A DNA stretch of 23,385 nucleotides from a bacterium (GTDB lineage: Bacteria > Patescibacteriota > Minisyncoccia > JACQLN01). Below, one piece after another: positions 1 through 7,506 of the stretch. The notes beneath the pieces were generated by a model, which saw only the letters and a program-made list of their open reading frames with translations, did not search any database and was not told the origin of the DNA. The number at the start of each line of letters is the position of its first letter. The first letter of the stretch is position 1. A program made the translations under genes and the position numbers. Location: NCBI GenBank assembly GCA_030697855.1, contig JAUYOU010000011.1, forward strand, positions 1-23,385. The letters run 5' to 3'.

Positions 1-1
1 A

Positions 2-445
2 AATATTGACCGATCTTGCCCTTTTGATCCAGTATCTTTTGAAGGGTTTGGTAATGGCTGGAGTCTGGGAGCAGAAGATGAACGTTCGTTAAAACTTACC
101 GAGATAAATCCTGCCGAAATTTTATTAGAAACTTGTTTTAAAAACAAGGAAAAGATAATCAGCGGCAATGAAAGAGTGAAACGTTTAAAAGATATTGGCC
201 TGATTCGCCTTGATATTGGAGTTTTTCGAACCTTTTGGGAAAACAGGATTTTGGTTCCTAAAAGATGGAAGAGGAAAGAAAATGGGCGTGTTCTGTTTGT
301 TTGTTTTGATGGTACAGAACTTCATGGTCCAAATGGCCACATATATACGGTATGTCTTTTTTGGAGCGGTGTTTTGCGCTGGAGTTATTTTCGGCTTGAT
401 GGCCCTCGAGGTTACAGTAACGACCCATCTGCTGTTCTTAAATAA
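2..445 (+). CDS. Hypothetical protein, 5'-truncated by the window edge
   Basis: An open frame runs from the window edge to the TAA ending at 445, giving about 147 residues without an N-terminus. The ATG at 176 lies inside this frame, and the upstream codons (NIDRSCPFDPVSF...) read as ordinary protein, so I treat the gene as entering from the left. The visible part is rich in Trp, Phe, Arg and Gly, has no clear signal peptide or membrane helix, and ends in a basic/aromatic stretch containing LFVCFDGTELHGPNGH. I do not recognise the family. A strong intrinsic terminator follows 15 nt after the stop, so this is probably the last gene of its transcript. Confidence 0.6.
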   Translation, partial: NIDRSCPFDPVSFEGFGNGWSLGAEDERSLKLTEINPAEILLETCFKNKEKIISGNERVKRLKDIGLIRLDIGVFRTFWENRILVPKRWKRKENGRVLFVCFDGTELHGPNGHIYTVCLFWSGVLRWSYFRLDGPRGYSNDPSAVLK

Positions 446-460
446 GGCTTAAATATTATA

Positions 461-495
461 GGTCGGTCTTGAAAAAGACTGACCTTTTTCTTTTT
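461..495 (+). terminator. Intrinsic terminator after the first gene
   Basis: A ten-base-pair stem (GGTCGGTCTT with AAGACTGACC, one G-T wobble) closes a GAAA tetraloop and is followed by TTTTTCTTTTT. Its 3' arm (CTGACC, 479-484) also lies 17 nt upstream of the next gene's -10 box, so it may double as a weak -35 element. Confidence 0.9.
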
Positions 496-498
496 ATC

Positions 499-507
499 TG
501 CTAAAAT
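499..507 (+). promoter_or_regulatory. Extended -10 promoter for the PfkB gene, likely leaderless
   Basis: TGCTAAAAT matches the extended -10 form TGnTAnnnT. Its last base is only 7 nt before the ATG at 515, so transcription would start at or next to the start codon. No Shine-Dalgarno can fit. The possible -35, CTGACC, is 17 nt upstream. Confidence 0.6.
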
Positions 508-514
508 TATAGCA

Positions 515-1501
515 ATGGATTTTGATGTAATTACTATTGGTACAGCTACGCGCGATGCCTTTGTAAGAAGCAAAGAATTTAAAAGAAAATCTTCGTCGAT
601 GTTTTTGTCTGGCGAAAGTTTGTGTCTGCCGTTGGGCGAAAAAATAGATGTAGAAGATATTATTTTTGCTACAGGTGGCGGTGCCACCAATGCTGCGGTT
701 ACTTTTAGCCGGCAAGGATTAAATACATCTTGTGTTTGTAAAATAGGTAACGATGTTTCTGGTAGAGAGGTTTTACAAAACTTAAAACAAGAAGGTGTGG
801 CAACTAATTTTATTATAGAGGATAGTAATAACAAAACAGCTTATTCTATTTTATTGTTGTCTCCAAATGGTGAGCGAACTGTTTTGGTTTACAGAGGAGC
901 TTCGGAACATTTTAAACCCGCTGATTTTAATTTAAGAACGTTAAATGCTAAGTGGTTTTATATTGCAGGTTCAATACCTACAAGTGTTTTAAATTTAATT
1001 TTAAATAAAGCCAAAGAAACAAATACTAAAGTTGCATATAATCCTTCAAAATCAGAAATTAAAACTGGGCTAGGTGGTTTAGGAGATGTTTTAAAAAAGT
1101 TAGATGTTTTATTAATTAATAGAGAAGAGGGTTCATATTTAACTGGAATAGATTATAAAAAAGAAGATAAAATATTTAAAAAACTAGACGATTACGTAAA
1201 TGGAATTGTTGTTTTAACAGATGGAAACAAAGGTGCTTTAATTTCGGATGGTAAAAGTATTTTTGAATCTGGTATATTTAGAAACCAAAATGTTGTAGAT
1301 AGAACTGGAGCCGGCGACGCCTTCGGTTCTGGTTTTGTAGCTGGTTTAATAGAAAGAAACGATATTCAATACGCTATAAGATTGGCGAGTGCTAATGCTA
1401 CGGGTGTAGTGGAAAAGATGGGCGCTAAAGATGGTATACTAACCAAAGATAAATTCTTAAATGAGAAAAGATGGCAGGATTTTAAGATAAAAATAAGGTA
1501 A
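515..1501 (+). CDS. PfkB-family (ribokinase-like) carbohydrate or nucleoside kinase
   Basis: This 328-residue cytoplasmic protein transfers phosphate from ATP to a sugar, sugar phosphate or nucleoside. Visible landmarks are the glycine-rich substrate segment GGGATNAA at residues 54-61, NREE at 202-205, and the PfkB signature DRTGAGDAF at 262-270, in which Asp268 is the expected catalytic base. The length is normal for the family. The substrate cannot be read from sequence: ribokinase, adenosine kinase and fructose-6-phosphate or tagatose-6-phosphate kinase are all possible, and many CPR bacteria lack classical phosphofructokinase. A class II aldolase lies 1.4 kb downstream, which makes a role in sugar phosphate metabolism plausible. 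The start is the first ATG after an extended -10 box. The next gene begins 9 nt after the stop, so the two are probably cotranscribed. Confidence 0.88.
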   Translation: MDFDVITIGTATRDAFVRSKEFKRKSSSMFLSGESLCLPLGEKIDVEDIIFATGGGATNAAVTFSRQGLNTSCVCKIGNDVSGREVLQNLKQEGVATNFIIEDSNNKTAYSILLLSPNGERTVLVYRGASEHFKPADFNLRTLNAKWFYIAGSIPTSVLNLILNKAKETNTKVAYNPSKSEIKTGLGGLGDVLKKLDVLLINREEGSYLTGIDYKKEDKIFKKLDDYVNGIVVLTDGNKGALISDGKSIFESGIFRNQNVVDRTGAGDAFGSGFVAGLIERNDIQYAIRLASANATGVVEKMGAKDGILTKDKFLNEKRWQDFKIKIR

Positions 1502-1510
1502 TTTTAAATT

Positions 1511-2755
1511 ATGACGCCTAATCAAAAGATAGCTAGAATTCTTGGAATAACCGAAAAGACTTTAGAAAACACGGAATCCTTGCTTTGTGAATCAACAGGC
1601 AAAAAGGATATTATAGAAAAAGTTTTCAAAGAAAACGAAAAAATAATAGAAGAAACAATCGCTAAGTTAAATACTGGTGAAGATAGAAGCGCAGACCATA
1701 TACGTGGTACTTTGCAAAAAAAAATATTTCAAAACGAAAAAAGTTTTTTAGAATTTTTAAATACAGTTGAGGGTTCGAGTGAATTTGAAAAGGCGGCTAA
1801 CCTTTCTAGAATACTAGCTAATGTGGGCAAGGGTTTTTTCTTAAAAAAAGATTTTATAAAGCAAATCTTTTTAAAAAGAAAACCAGAAAATCTTTTAAAA
1901 TATTTAGGTTATGCGGCGGTGGAGGAGATTTTTGAAAAAGAAAATTTACTAGAAGCTTTTAGCGCTTTAAGATTTGTGGAAAGTAACGAATGGATGCATA
2001 AGACGTTCGATGAGGCTTATAGTAGTTTTACTAAAGACGATTTTGAGGAAAGAGATATAGAAATTAAAGTATTAAGCCCGAAGTGGCATGATATTGCAAA
2101 AAAATTTGTAGAAAAAAAACACCATAATGTAAGCCACTTAAAAGAATTTGGGATTATATTTTTAAATCCAATAGCTATGGACGTGCCAGGTAAATTTTTA
2201 AGAGACTTTGCTTTGCTTTTGCATTATTTCCACGAAATAGAGTTCTATTCAAAATTATTTAAGAAATATTCTGGAGAAGATAATTTTGCCGAAAAATTTA
2301 AATCGTTATTAAGGGGAGATGTAAAAGAGATTATGGATATAAAGGAAAAAAATGCCTGGCTTATTGTTCAGCGCTACTTAATTAAAGAAAATTCTCAAGA
2401 TCCACGTCTTTTTCAGCCCAGAGTTAACCCAGAATCTATTCATTGGACAAAAGGCGAGAGAGATCTGATTGTGATTTCAGAAAAAACAGACGGTAAGGTG
2501 GATTTAAGTTTGTGGTGGAATTTAGATTGGGTTGGCGGATTATTTCAAGGTGTAAGCGGGGAAGAGGTTGTAAGTTTTGATTTAGAAGATAATGCTATGT
2601 CTTTGGTTTCCTTTATGGAAGGCAAAAAAGAAGCTTTAACTTATCATCAACGAGAAGCTATGTGGACTAAAATTTTTGTTGAATATGCTGGAGGCGAAGA
2701 TAAGTTAGAAAAATTAGTTTTAGATGGGTTTGATAAGGGATATATAGTTTTGTAG
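1511..2755 (+). CDS. Hypothetical protein, 414 aa, operon partner of the PfkB kinase
   Basis: I do not recognise this protein. Residues 1-300 look almost entirely helical and are rich in Lys, Glu, Phe and Leu, with no signal peptide or membrane span. The C-terminal 110 residues look different, with beta-prone and Trp-rich text such as VDLSLWWNLDWVGGLF, followed by a short helix. A mid-protein His cluster (KKHHNVSHLKEF, near residue 203) could be a metal or substrate site, but that is a guess. The gene starts 9 nt after the kinase stop and has no Shine-Dalgarno, so it is likely translated from the same mRNA. AT-rich codon use matches the neighbours. Confidence 0.75.
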   Translation: MTPNQKIARILGITEKTLENTESLLCESTGKKDIIEKVFKENEKIIEETIAKLNTGEDRSADHIRGTLQKKIFQNEKSFLEFLNTVEGSSEFEKAANLSRILANVGKGFFLKKDFIKQIFLKRKPENLLKYLGYAAVEEIFEKENLLEAFSALRFVESNEWMHKTFDEAYSSFTKDDFEERDIEIKVLSPKWHDIAKKFVEKKHHNVSHLKEFGIIFLNPIAMDVPGKFLRDFALLLHYFHEIEFYSKLFKKYSGEDNFAEKFKSLLRGDVKEIMDIKEKNAWLIVQRYLIKENSQDPRLFQPRVNPESIHWTKGERDLIVISEKTDGKVDLSLWWNLDWVGGLFQGVSGEEVVSFDLEDNAMSLVSFMEGKKEALTYHQREAMWTKIFVEYAGGEDKLEKLVLDGFDKGYIVL

Positions 2756-2893
2756 TTTTTTATATTTTTTAAAAGTTTTTTAACACTGCTTTTCGCTCCT
2801 GCAAGGAGGGGCACTTACATCCTCCCTATTATATTTAAATTGAACCTCCTTGAAATCGCTCAAAGCAATGTTTGGATAATCTAAGATTAATAA
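2756..2893. other. 138-nt leader region of the aldolase with alternative pairing segments
   Basis: The spacer contains the segment CAAGGAGG (2802-2809). It can pair with CTCCT just upstream (2796-2800), with CCTCC at 2821-2825, or perfectly over 8 bp with CCTCCTTG at 2845-2852. These pairings exclude one another. A GATAAT box (2875-2880) lies 13 nt before the aldolase ATG. There is no poly-T run typical of a terminator after a stem. Confidence 0.3.
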
Positions 2894-3757
2894 ATGAACC
2901 TAAAAGATTTTTTTAATCAAGCAAATAAAGAGCATTGGGCCATAGGGCATTTTAATGTCTCTAATTTGGAGTTGTTAAAGGCGGTGGTGGAGGCGGCCAA
3001 AGAAGGTGGTTCGCCGGTTATGATTGGAACTTCCGAAGGCGAAAGAGAATGGCTTGGCTTAAAAAGTGCGGTTGGTTTAGTAAAAGCTTACAAAGAAGAT
3101 TGGCCTAATATTTTTTTAAATGCCGATCACACTAAATCTGCTGAAGTCGCGTTTGACGCGGTCGATGCCGGCTATGATTCTATCCATTTTGATGGTTCCA
3201 CTTTATCTTTAAAAGAAAATATAGATGAAACTAGGCGCGCTGTAAGATATGCCAAAAGTAAAAATAAAGATATTTCGGTAGAAGGCGAACTTGGTTATTT
3301 AAAAGGAGATTCTCAGTTAACAAATAAAAAGATAGCTATTACACCGGATGATTATACAAAACCAGAAGAAGCTTTGAAATTTGTTAATGAAACTGGGGTG
3401 GATCGGTTAGCAATTGTTATAGGTAATATTCATGGTATAAATTCGGACGAACCAGAACTGGATTTCGAAATTTTAGAAGCCATAAGAAAAATTGTGCCTA
3501 AGCACGTTAGCTTGGTTTTGCATGCAGGCTCTGGTATTCCCGATGTCGATATTAAAAAAGCAATTTCTTTGGGTATTAGCAATGTTCACATTAGCACCGA
3601 ATTAAGAGTTTTATTTAGAGATGGATTAGAAAAGCAGTTAAAGGATAATCCTAAAGAATACGCTCTTTATAGGCTAGAAAAGGAGGTTGTAGGCAGTATA
3701 AAAGAGTTAATAAGAGAGAAGATGAGGCTTTTTGGGTGCATTGGCAAAGTCCATTGA
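2894..3757 (+). CDS. fba: Class II (zinc) fructose-bisphosphate aldolase, divergent
   Basis: The enzyme reversibly joins dihydroxyacetone phosphate and glyceraldehyde 3-phosphate to fructose 1,6-bisphosphate in the cytoplasm. The class II barrel landmarks are recognisable although altered: NADH (residues 76-79, usual LDH motif, with Asp78 and His79 in the catalytic and zinc positions), VEGELG at 129-134, IGNIHG at 176-181 with zinc ligand His180, LHAGSGIP at 209-216 with zinc ligand His210, and NVHISTELR at 230-238 in place of the usual NINTD phosphate-binding loop. At 287 residues it is of normal length. The TGA stop shows that UGA is not recoded. Because several motifs deviate from textbook versions, a related aldolase such as tagatose-bisphosphate aldolase is possible. 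Confidence 0.85.
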   Translation: MNLKDFFNQANKEHWAIGHFNVSNLELLKAVVEAAKEGGSPVMIGTSEGEREWLGLKSAVGLVKAYKEDWPNIFLNADHTKSAEVAFDAVDAGYDSIHFDGSTLSLKENIDETRRAVRYAKSKNKDISVEGELGYLKGDSQLTNKKIAITPDDYTKPEEALKFVNETGVDRLAIVIGNIHGINSDEPELDFEILEAIRKIVPKHVSLVLHAGSGIPDVDIKKAISLGISNVHISTELRVLFRDGLEKQLKDNPKEYALYRLEKEVVGSIKELIREKMRLFGCIGKVH

Positions 3758-3787
3758 TTTTTATTTGGGTCAATGTTAAGCTAAATC

Positions 3788-3809
3788 CAGCTGAAAAGGC
3801 TGTTTTTTT
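3788..3809 (+). terminator. Weak possible terminator after the aldolase gene
   Basis: A four-base-pair stem (CAGC with GCTG) is followed by seven T residues. The stem is short, so termination would be partial at best. Confidence 0.35.
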
Positions 3810-3844
3810 ATCTTATAAAGAGGTAGAGATTTAGCCGTATTACT

Positions 3845-4504
3845 ATGTCTAATACTATTAAAGTAAAAATAAGGGAAAAAGGAGGTCTAACCCAATTACG
3901 TCAGGACGGCTTTATCCCAGGAGTTGTTTATGGTCGCGGTGTCGAAAACACAAATGTTGTTGTTGAAGCTCCTATATTAGAAAAAGTTCTCCAAAAAGCC
4001 GGAGAAAGTACTCTTTTAGAATTAACCATCGAAGGAGGCAAGTCTAAACACGTATTGATTCAAGATGTTCAAAGAGATCCTGTAAAAGATAATCTTACGC
4101 ATGTCGATTTCTTAGAAGTAAGTTTAGATAGAAAAATAAGAGCCGAAATTCCTCTTCATTTTATTGGAGATTCTCCCGCAATTAAAGAATTAGGCGGTAT
4201 TTTAATTAAAGGCATTCAACAAGTAGAAGTAGAGGCTTTACCTCAAAATTTGCCACATAATATTGAAATTGATATTTCATCTATAAAGACTTTTGAAGAC
4301 CACATAACCGTAGCCGATGTTAAAATATCTAATAATGTTAAGATTCTAGTTTCCGAAGAAACTATTTTAGCTTCAGTTGTTCCTCCTCGTAGCGAAGAAG
4401 AATTAGAATCATTGAAGGGTGACGTTGTGGAAGATGTTACTAAAGTGGAAGGGGTTGTTAAAGCAGAAGTCCCTGAAGGTAAAGACGCCGAAAAAGAAGA
4501 GTAA
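3845..4504 (+). CDS. rplY: Ribosomal protein bL25 (TL5/CTC form)
   Basis: bL25 binds 5S rRNA in the large ribosomal subunit. Residues 1-90 match the 5S-binding domain (GFIPGVVYG at 22-30 and LIQDVQRDPVKDNLTHVDF around 71-89). Residues 95-180 form the second beta domain of the TL5/CTC type, with EALPQNLPHNIEIDIS as a typical segment. The last 40 residues are an acidic, low-complexity tail. At 219 residues it is the long form. No Shine-Dalgarno lies at a useful distance; a TTATAA box sits about 26 nt upstream of the ATG. It is followed by a strong terminator and appears to be monocistronic or the end of the aldolase transcript. Confidence 0.95.
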   Translation: MSNTIKVKIREKGGLTQLRQDGFIPGVVYGRGVENTNVVVEAPILEKVLQKAGESTLLELTIEGGKSKHVLIQDVQRDPVKDNLTHVDFLEVSLDRKIRAEIPLHFIGDSPAIKELGGILIKGIQQVEVEALPQNLPHNIEIDISSIKTFEDHITVADVKISNNVKILVSEETILASVVPPRSEEELESLKGDVVEDVTKVEGVVKAEVPEGKDAEKEE

Positions 4505-4533
4505 TTTTTAACATAAGATTATTTACTGAAAAA

Positions 4534-4558
4534 ACTCCCTCTAAAGGGAGTTTTTTCT
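4534..4558 (+). terminator. Intrinsic terminator after rplY
   Basis: The seven-base-pair stem ACTCCCT/AGGGAGT with CTAA loop is followed by TTTTTCTT and preceded by an A run, which is a standard Rho-independent terminator. Confidence 0.93.
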
Positions 4559-4565
4559 TGGGGCG

Positions 4566-4574
4566 TGTTAAAAT
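4566..4574 (+). promoter_or_regulatory. Extended -10 promoter for the lytic transglycosylase gene, likely leaderless
   Basis: TGTTAAAAT is an extended -10 box whose last base is 7 nt before the ATG at 4582. This is the same spacing as for the PfkB gene. No -35 is recognisable and there is no room for a Shine-Dalgarno. Confidence 0.6.
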
Positions 4575-4581
4575 GTAGTTA

Positions 4582-5910
4582 ATGAAAAGAAGGCATATAC
4601 TTGCTATTACATGCGCTGTTTTTTGTTTGTTTTTTGCAGGCTCTGAATTTTCTTTTGCTCAAGATGCTGGAAATAAAGCTCAATTAGAATCACAAATAGC
4701 AGCAATAGAAAACGAAATTTCTGGTTTAGATAAAGAACTAACCCAAATTCAGGGCAGAAAAAATAGTTTACAAAACGAAATTGCTAAACTAGATAATCAA
4801 ATTAGGCAAGCCGAGTTAAATATAAAAGGCTTAAATCTTTCTATTAAACAATCCGAAAATAATATTGCTTTGCGTATAGAAAGTATTAAAGAAGCCGAAA
4901 CTAGAACAGAAAAACAGAAAAGATCTTTGTCTGAATATTTAAGAACTGTATATAAAAAAGATAGCCTATCGTTAGTAGAAATTTTGCTTGTAAAAAAAGA
5001 CCTAGCTCAATTTTTTGAAGAAGCTTCTGCTTTAGAAAATGTCCAAAAAGATGTTAATCAATCTCTAGACGATCTGCATGCCTTAAAAGAACAATTACAA
5101 AAAGAAAAAGATGAACTAGAAGATAAAAGAGAAGAGCTTCTATCTTTAAGGGCTTTGGCACAGATTCAGAAACAAAATGTTTCTAACCAAAAGACTCAAA
5201 AAAATCAATTACTTTCTCAAACAAAAGGCCAAGAATCTAGTTACCAAAAAATTATTCAAGCCAAGAAAAAAGATATTGCAGCTATAAGGGGCCAGATTCA
5301 ATATTTGGGTAAAACAGGTGTTAGCGCAGAGGATGCTGTTAAATATGCTACGCTTGCGGCAAAACGAGCAGGGATACGCACAGCGTTTCTTTTGGGCTTA
5401 TTAGAGGTTGAAACAGGTAGAAGATACGAAGAAGGTAGAATTACAGCCGGCAGTCATACAGGTAATGGAGATTGGTATACTGATCTTTATCAATGCTATA
5501 TAGATTTAGGCAAACCAAGTTCCGCTGAAAAGCAAAAGAGTGCTTTTATGCAGATTACTTCTAAATTAGGTTACGATCCTAACAAGATGCCTGTTTCCAG
5601 AAAACCTAATTATGGTTGTGGTGGTGCTATGGGACCAGCACAATTTTTACCTTCCACGTGGCTTCTTTTCGAAGATAGGGTTGCTAGTTTGACTGGCCAT
5701 AACCCACCAGATCCTTGGAGGGTAGAAGATGCTTTTACAGCTTCTGCACTTTATTTAGCTGATGCTGGAGCTACTAAAAAAACACCCGCAGCAGAAATAA
5801 GGGCTGCCAAGGCCTATATCTCTGGTAGTCCAAATTGCACTAAATATATTTGTAATTTCTATTCTAAAGAAATTCAACGTATTGCAACACTGATTGAACC
5901 TAATTTATAA
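4582..5910 (+). CDS. Secreted coiled-coil protein with MltB-like lytic transglycosylase domain
   Basis: This is a predicted cell-wall hydrolase. Residues 1-26 form a signal peptide ending at SFAQ. Residues 30-240 are a long heptad-type coiled coil resembling the PcsB/EnvC hairpins that respond to FtsEX. Residues 245-442 resemble a lytic transglycosylase: LLEVETGR (272-279), where Glu275 is the likely catalytic acid, and GAMGPAQFLPSTW (348-360), close to the MltB-type GAMGxxQFxPS motif. Such enzymes cleave the MurNAc-GlcNAc bond of peptidoglycan. In PcsB and EnvC the coiled coil is joined to CHAP or LytM domains, so the transglycosylase pairing is less usual. No FtsEX gene is in the window, so control by FtsEX is only an inference. 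Cysteines at 306, 346, 419 and 424 in the catalytic part could form disulfides. Confidence 0.85.
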   Translation: MKRRHILAITCAVFCLFFAGSEFSFAQDAGNKAQLESQIAAIENEISGLDKELTQIQGRKNSLQNEIAKLDNQIRQAELNIKGLNLSIKQSENNIALRIESIKEAETRTEKQKRSLSEYLRTVYKKDSLSLVEILLVKKDLAQFFEEASALENVQKDVNQSLDDLHALKEQLQKEKDELEDKREELLSLRALAQIQKQNVSNQKTQKNQLLSQTKGQESSYQKIIQAKKKDIAAIRGQIQYLGKTGVSAEDAVKYATLAAKRAGIRTAFLLGLLEVETGRRYEEGRITAGSHTGNGDWYTDLYQCYIDLGKPSSAEKQKSAFMQITSKLGYDPNKMPVSRKPNYGCGGAMGPAQFLPSTWLLFEDRVASLTGHNPPDPWRVEDAFTASALYLADAGATKKTPAAEIRAAKAYISGSPNCTKYICNFYSKEIQRIATLIEPNL

Positions 5911-5921
5911 AAACGTTTTAT

Positions 5922-5953
5922 AAAATCCTCCAACAAGAATTGGAGGATTTTAT
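5922..5953. terminator. Bidirectional terminator between convergent genes
   Basis: A perfect 12-bp stem (AAAATCCTCCAA with its complement) around a 6-nt loop lies between the two convergent stops at 5910 and 5979. The A/T ends of the stem give a T-rich tail on both strands. Confidence 0.88.
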
Positions 5954-5978
5954 GTTTGTTAGAATTTACTTTCTAAAA

Positions 5979-7040
5979 CTACTCTTTTATCAGAGTAATC
6001 ATTTTCTCTAGAAGCCCTTTAAGTGATTCTAAGACGCTAGCCAAGGTTGGACTATTTATTATGGAAGAAGTTGAGCTGGTTGCGGTAAACAAATAGTTAT
6101 CACTTTGAAATGTTTTCTTAGTGGTAGCACACGTTACTTTGTAGATATAGGTTATTCCAGAGCTAAGGCCAGTTATAACTGCATTGTGATCTGTGGTCGT
6201 AATATCGCTTCTCACAGAACTGCCAAAGGCAGAAGTGGTATCGTAGTAGAGTGTTCCGTTGCAGGGAATATTTGTTTCCCAGCTTACTGCAACCGAGGTT
6301 GATGGTGTCTTGTTACTACTAACAACATTTGGTCCGGAAGATAGTAAAGGAGCCTGATCGATACCAGGTGTAATAAAAGTATGATTTTGAGAGTATCCTG
6401 TATTGCCAGCACGATCGGTAATTTTAGCTCTAACTTGGTAAGTGGTTGATGGGATTAAGTTTTCTATATAGACCCCAGTGAGTGAAGAAAAATATTGGGT
6501 TGATACTTCCTTAATAGAGCCATAGTTTATGTTGAGTCCGTATTCATAAACAGCGGTTACTTCTTCGCTAGGGTTAGTTCCTATGTAAATTTTTGTAGGT
6601 GCCGGCACTTTAACGTTAAGAGTTGCTGTGGGAGGTACAGTATCGTTGACGATAACTGGTTGAACCACTGTTTCTGTTATATTTTGCGGATCTAGCGGTG
6701 TTACTTTAGATGATGTTGGTTCAGCCTGTTTAGTTAAACTAATTTCTTTTATTTTAGTGATTGTTTTTGGCCCAACAATACCTACAGGTTCAATTCCATA
6801 TTTTTGTTGCCATTTTTTAACAGCAACTTGAGTTTTTAATCCAAAATATCCTGTTGCTAAACCTTCTGGATATATTGTCGAATCTTTTGCTAAAAACTTT
6901 TGCAAAGATTTTACATCTTCTCCTTGTGTGCCTAAGCGCAGTGATCTTGTAAGTTCAAGGCCAGGGGACCCTGCTAATGTTAAAACAGGAACAAAAAACA
7001 ATACCGCCAATATCTTAATATATATTGTTTTTATTTTCAT
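5979..7040 (-). CDS. Secreted peptidoglycan-binding protein with two FN3-like domains
   Basis: A surface protein of 353 residues. Residues 1-24 are a signal peptide. Residues 30-98 are a PG_binding_1 domain (RSLRLGTQGEDVKSLQKFL, then YPEGLATGYFG and VGIVGPKTI), which is expected to hold the protein to peptidoglycan. Two fibronectin type III-like domains follow at about 136-225 (VYEYGLNINYGS, YQVRAKITDRAGNTG) and 228-322. The last 20 residues form an amphipathic helix (VLESLKGLLEKMITLIKE), similar in position to the tails of the two larger paralogues at 14381-19181. It is the last gene of the glycerate/enolase operon, starting 3 nt after the DoxX stop. Its role is probably structural or adhesive; no enzymatic motif is visible. 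Confidence 0.85.
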   Translation of the reverse strand: MKIKTIYIKILAVLFFVPVLTLAGSPGLELTRSLRLGTQGEDVKSLQKFLAKDSTIYPEGLATGYFGLKTQVAVKKWQQKYGIEPVGIVGPKTITKIKEISLTKQAEPTSSKVTPLDPQNITETVVQPVIVNDTVPPTATLNVKVPAPTKIYIGTNPSEEVTAVYEYGLNINYGSIKEVSTQYFSSLTGVYIENLIPSTTYQVRAKITDRAGNTGYSQNHTFITPGIDQAPLLSSGPNVVSSNKTPSTSVAVSWETNIPCNGTLYYDTTSAFGSSVRSDITTTDHNAVITGLSSGITYIYKVTCATTKKTFQSDNYLFTATSSTSSIINSPTLASVLESLKGLLEKMITLIKE

Positions 7041-7043
7041 AGT

Positions 7044-7505
7044 TTAACCCAAATAATCTTTCAATTTAGGATATTTCTTATATATGCTATCTGTAATATC
7101 TTTTTCCATTCCGTTAATACGCCCAGCTTTTATAGTAGCAAAATAAAGCAGAACTAAAATAAAAATTACATGATGGTCAACTAAATAGTAGTTTTGGTTA
7201 GCGATAGGGAAGTTTAATACTGGGAAGTAATATAAAGCCATTAAAGCTATGCCTAAAACAGAACTTAATCTTACAAATATTCCTAAAATCAACGATATGC
7301 CTAAAAGAGTTAGGCTCCATTTGTTAACAAAATTTATGGCTGGCATATAGTTTGTTAAACTTACATAAAAATCGGAAAAGGTTTTGGCCCCCCTTAAGAA
7401 AGCTTCCGCAGACCACGCTGGGTTTAAAACCTTAGTTATACCAGCATAAAAGAATACCCAGCCTAAAGCTACTCGCAAAATAAAAACAATATTTTTTTGT
7501 TGCAT
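7044..7505 (-). CDS. DoxX-like integral membrane protein
   Basis: A 153-residue protein with four hydrophobic segments (roughly residues 7-25, 62-80, 83-100 and 108-125) and the N-terminal pattern LRVALGWVFFYAGITKVLNP, which is typical of the DoxX/DoxD-like family. The biochemical role of most family members is unsettled; some are linked to quinone or thiol redox chemistry. It starts 1 nt after the pyruvate kinase stop and ends 3 nt before the surface-protein start, so it is part of the same operon. Nothing visible in the sequence ties it to glycolysis. Confidence 0.85.
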   Translation of the reverse strand: MQQKNIVFILRVALGWVFFYAGITKVLNPAWSAEAFLRGAKTFSDFYVSLTNYMPAINFVNKWSLTLLGISLILGIFVRLSSVLGIALMALYYFPVLNFPIANQNYYLVDHHVIFILVLLYFATIKAGRINGMEKDITDSIYKKYPKLKDYLG

Positions 7506-7506
7506 A

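Noticed and set aside
412..834. 140-codon minus-strand frame opposite the PfkB gene start
   Set aside because: It crosses the terminator and the PfkB N-terminus and has low-complexity shadow-like composition.
515..1501. Assignment of the PfkB protein as 6-phosphofructokinase, or as part of the RuBisCO/AMP salvage route
   Set aside because: No residue pattern that I can read discriminates substrates, and no RuBisCO or AMP phosphorylase gene is in the window.
2802..2809. CAAGGAGG as a ribosome binding site for the aldolase
   Set aside because: It is 84 nt upstream of the ATG with no start codon at a suitable distance in an open frame.
2894..3757. Alternative genetic code with UGA as glycine, as in some CPR lineages
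   Set aside because: The aldolase and the GC-rich gene both end at TGA at the expected family or signal boundary, and conserved glycines elsewhere are coded by GGN.
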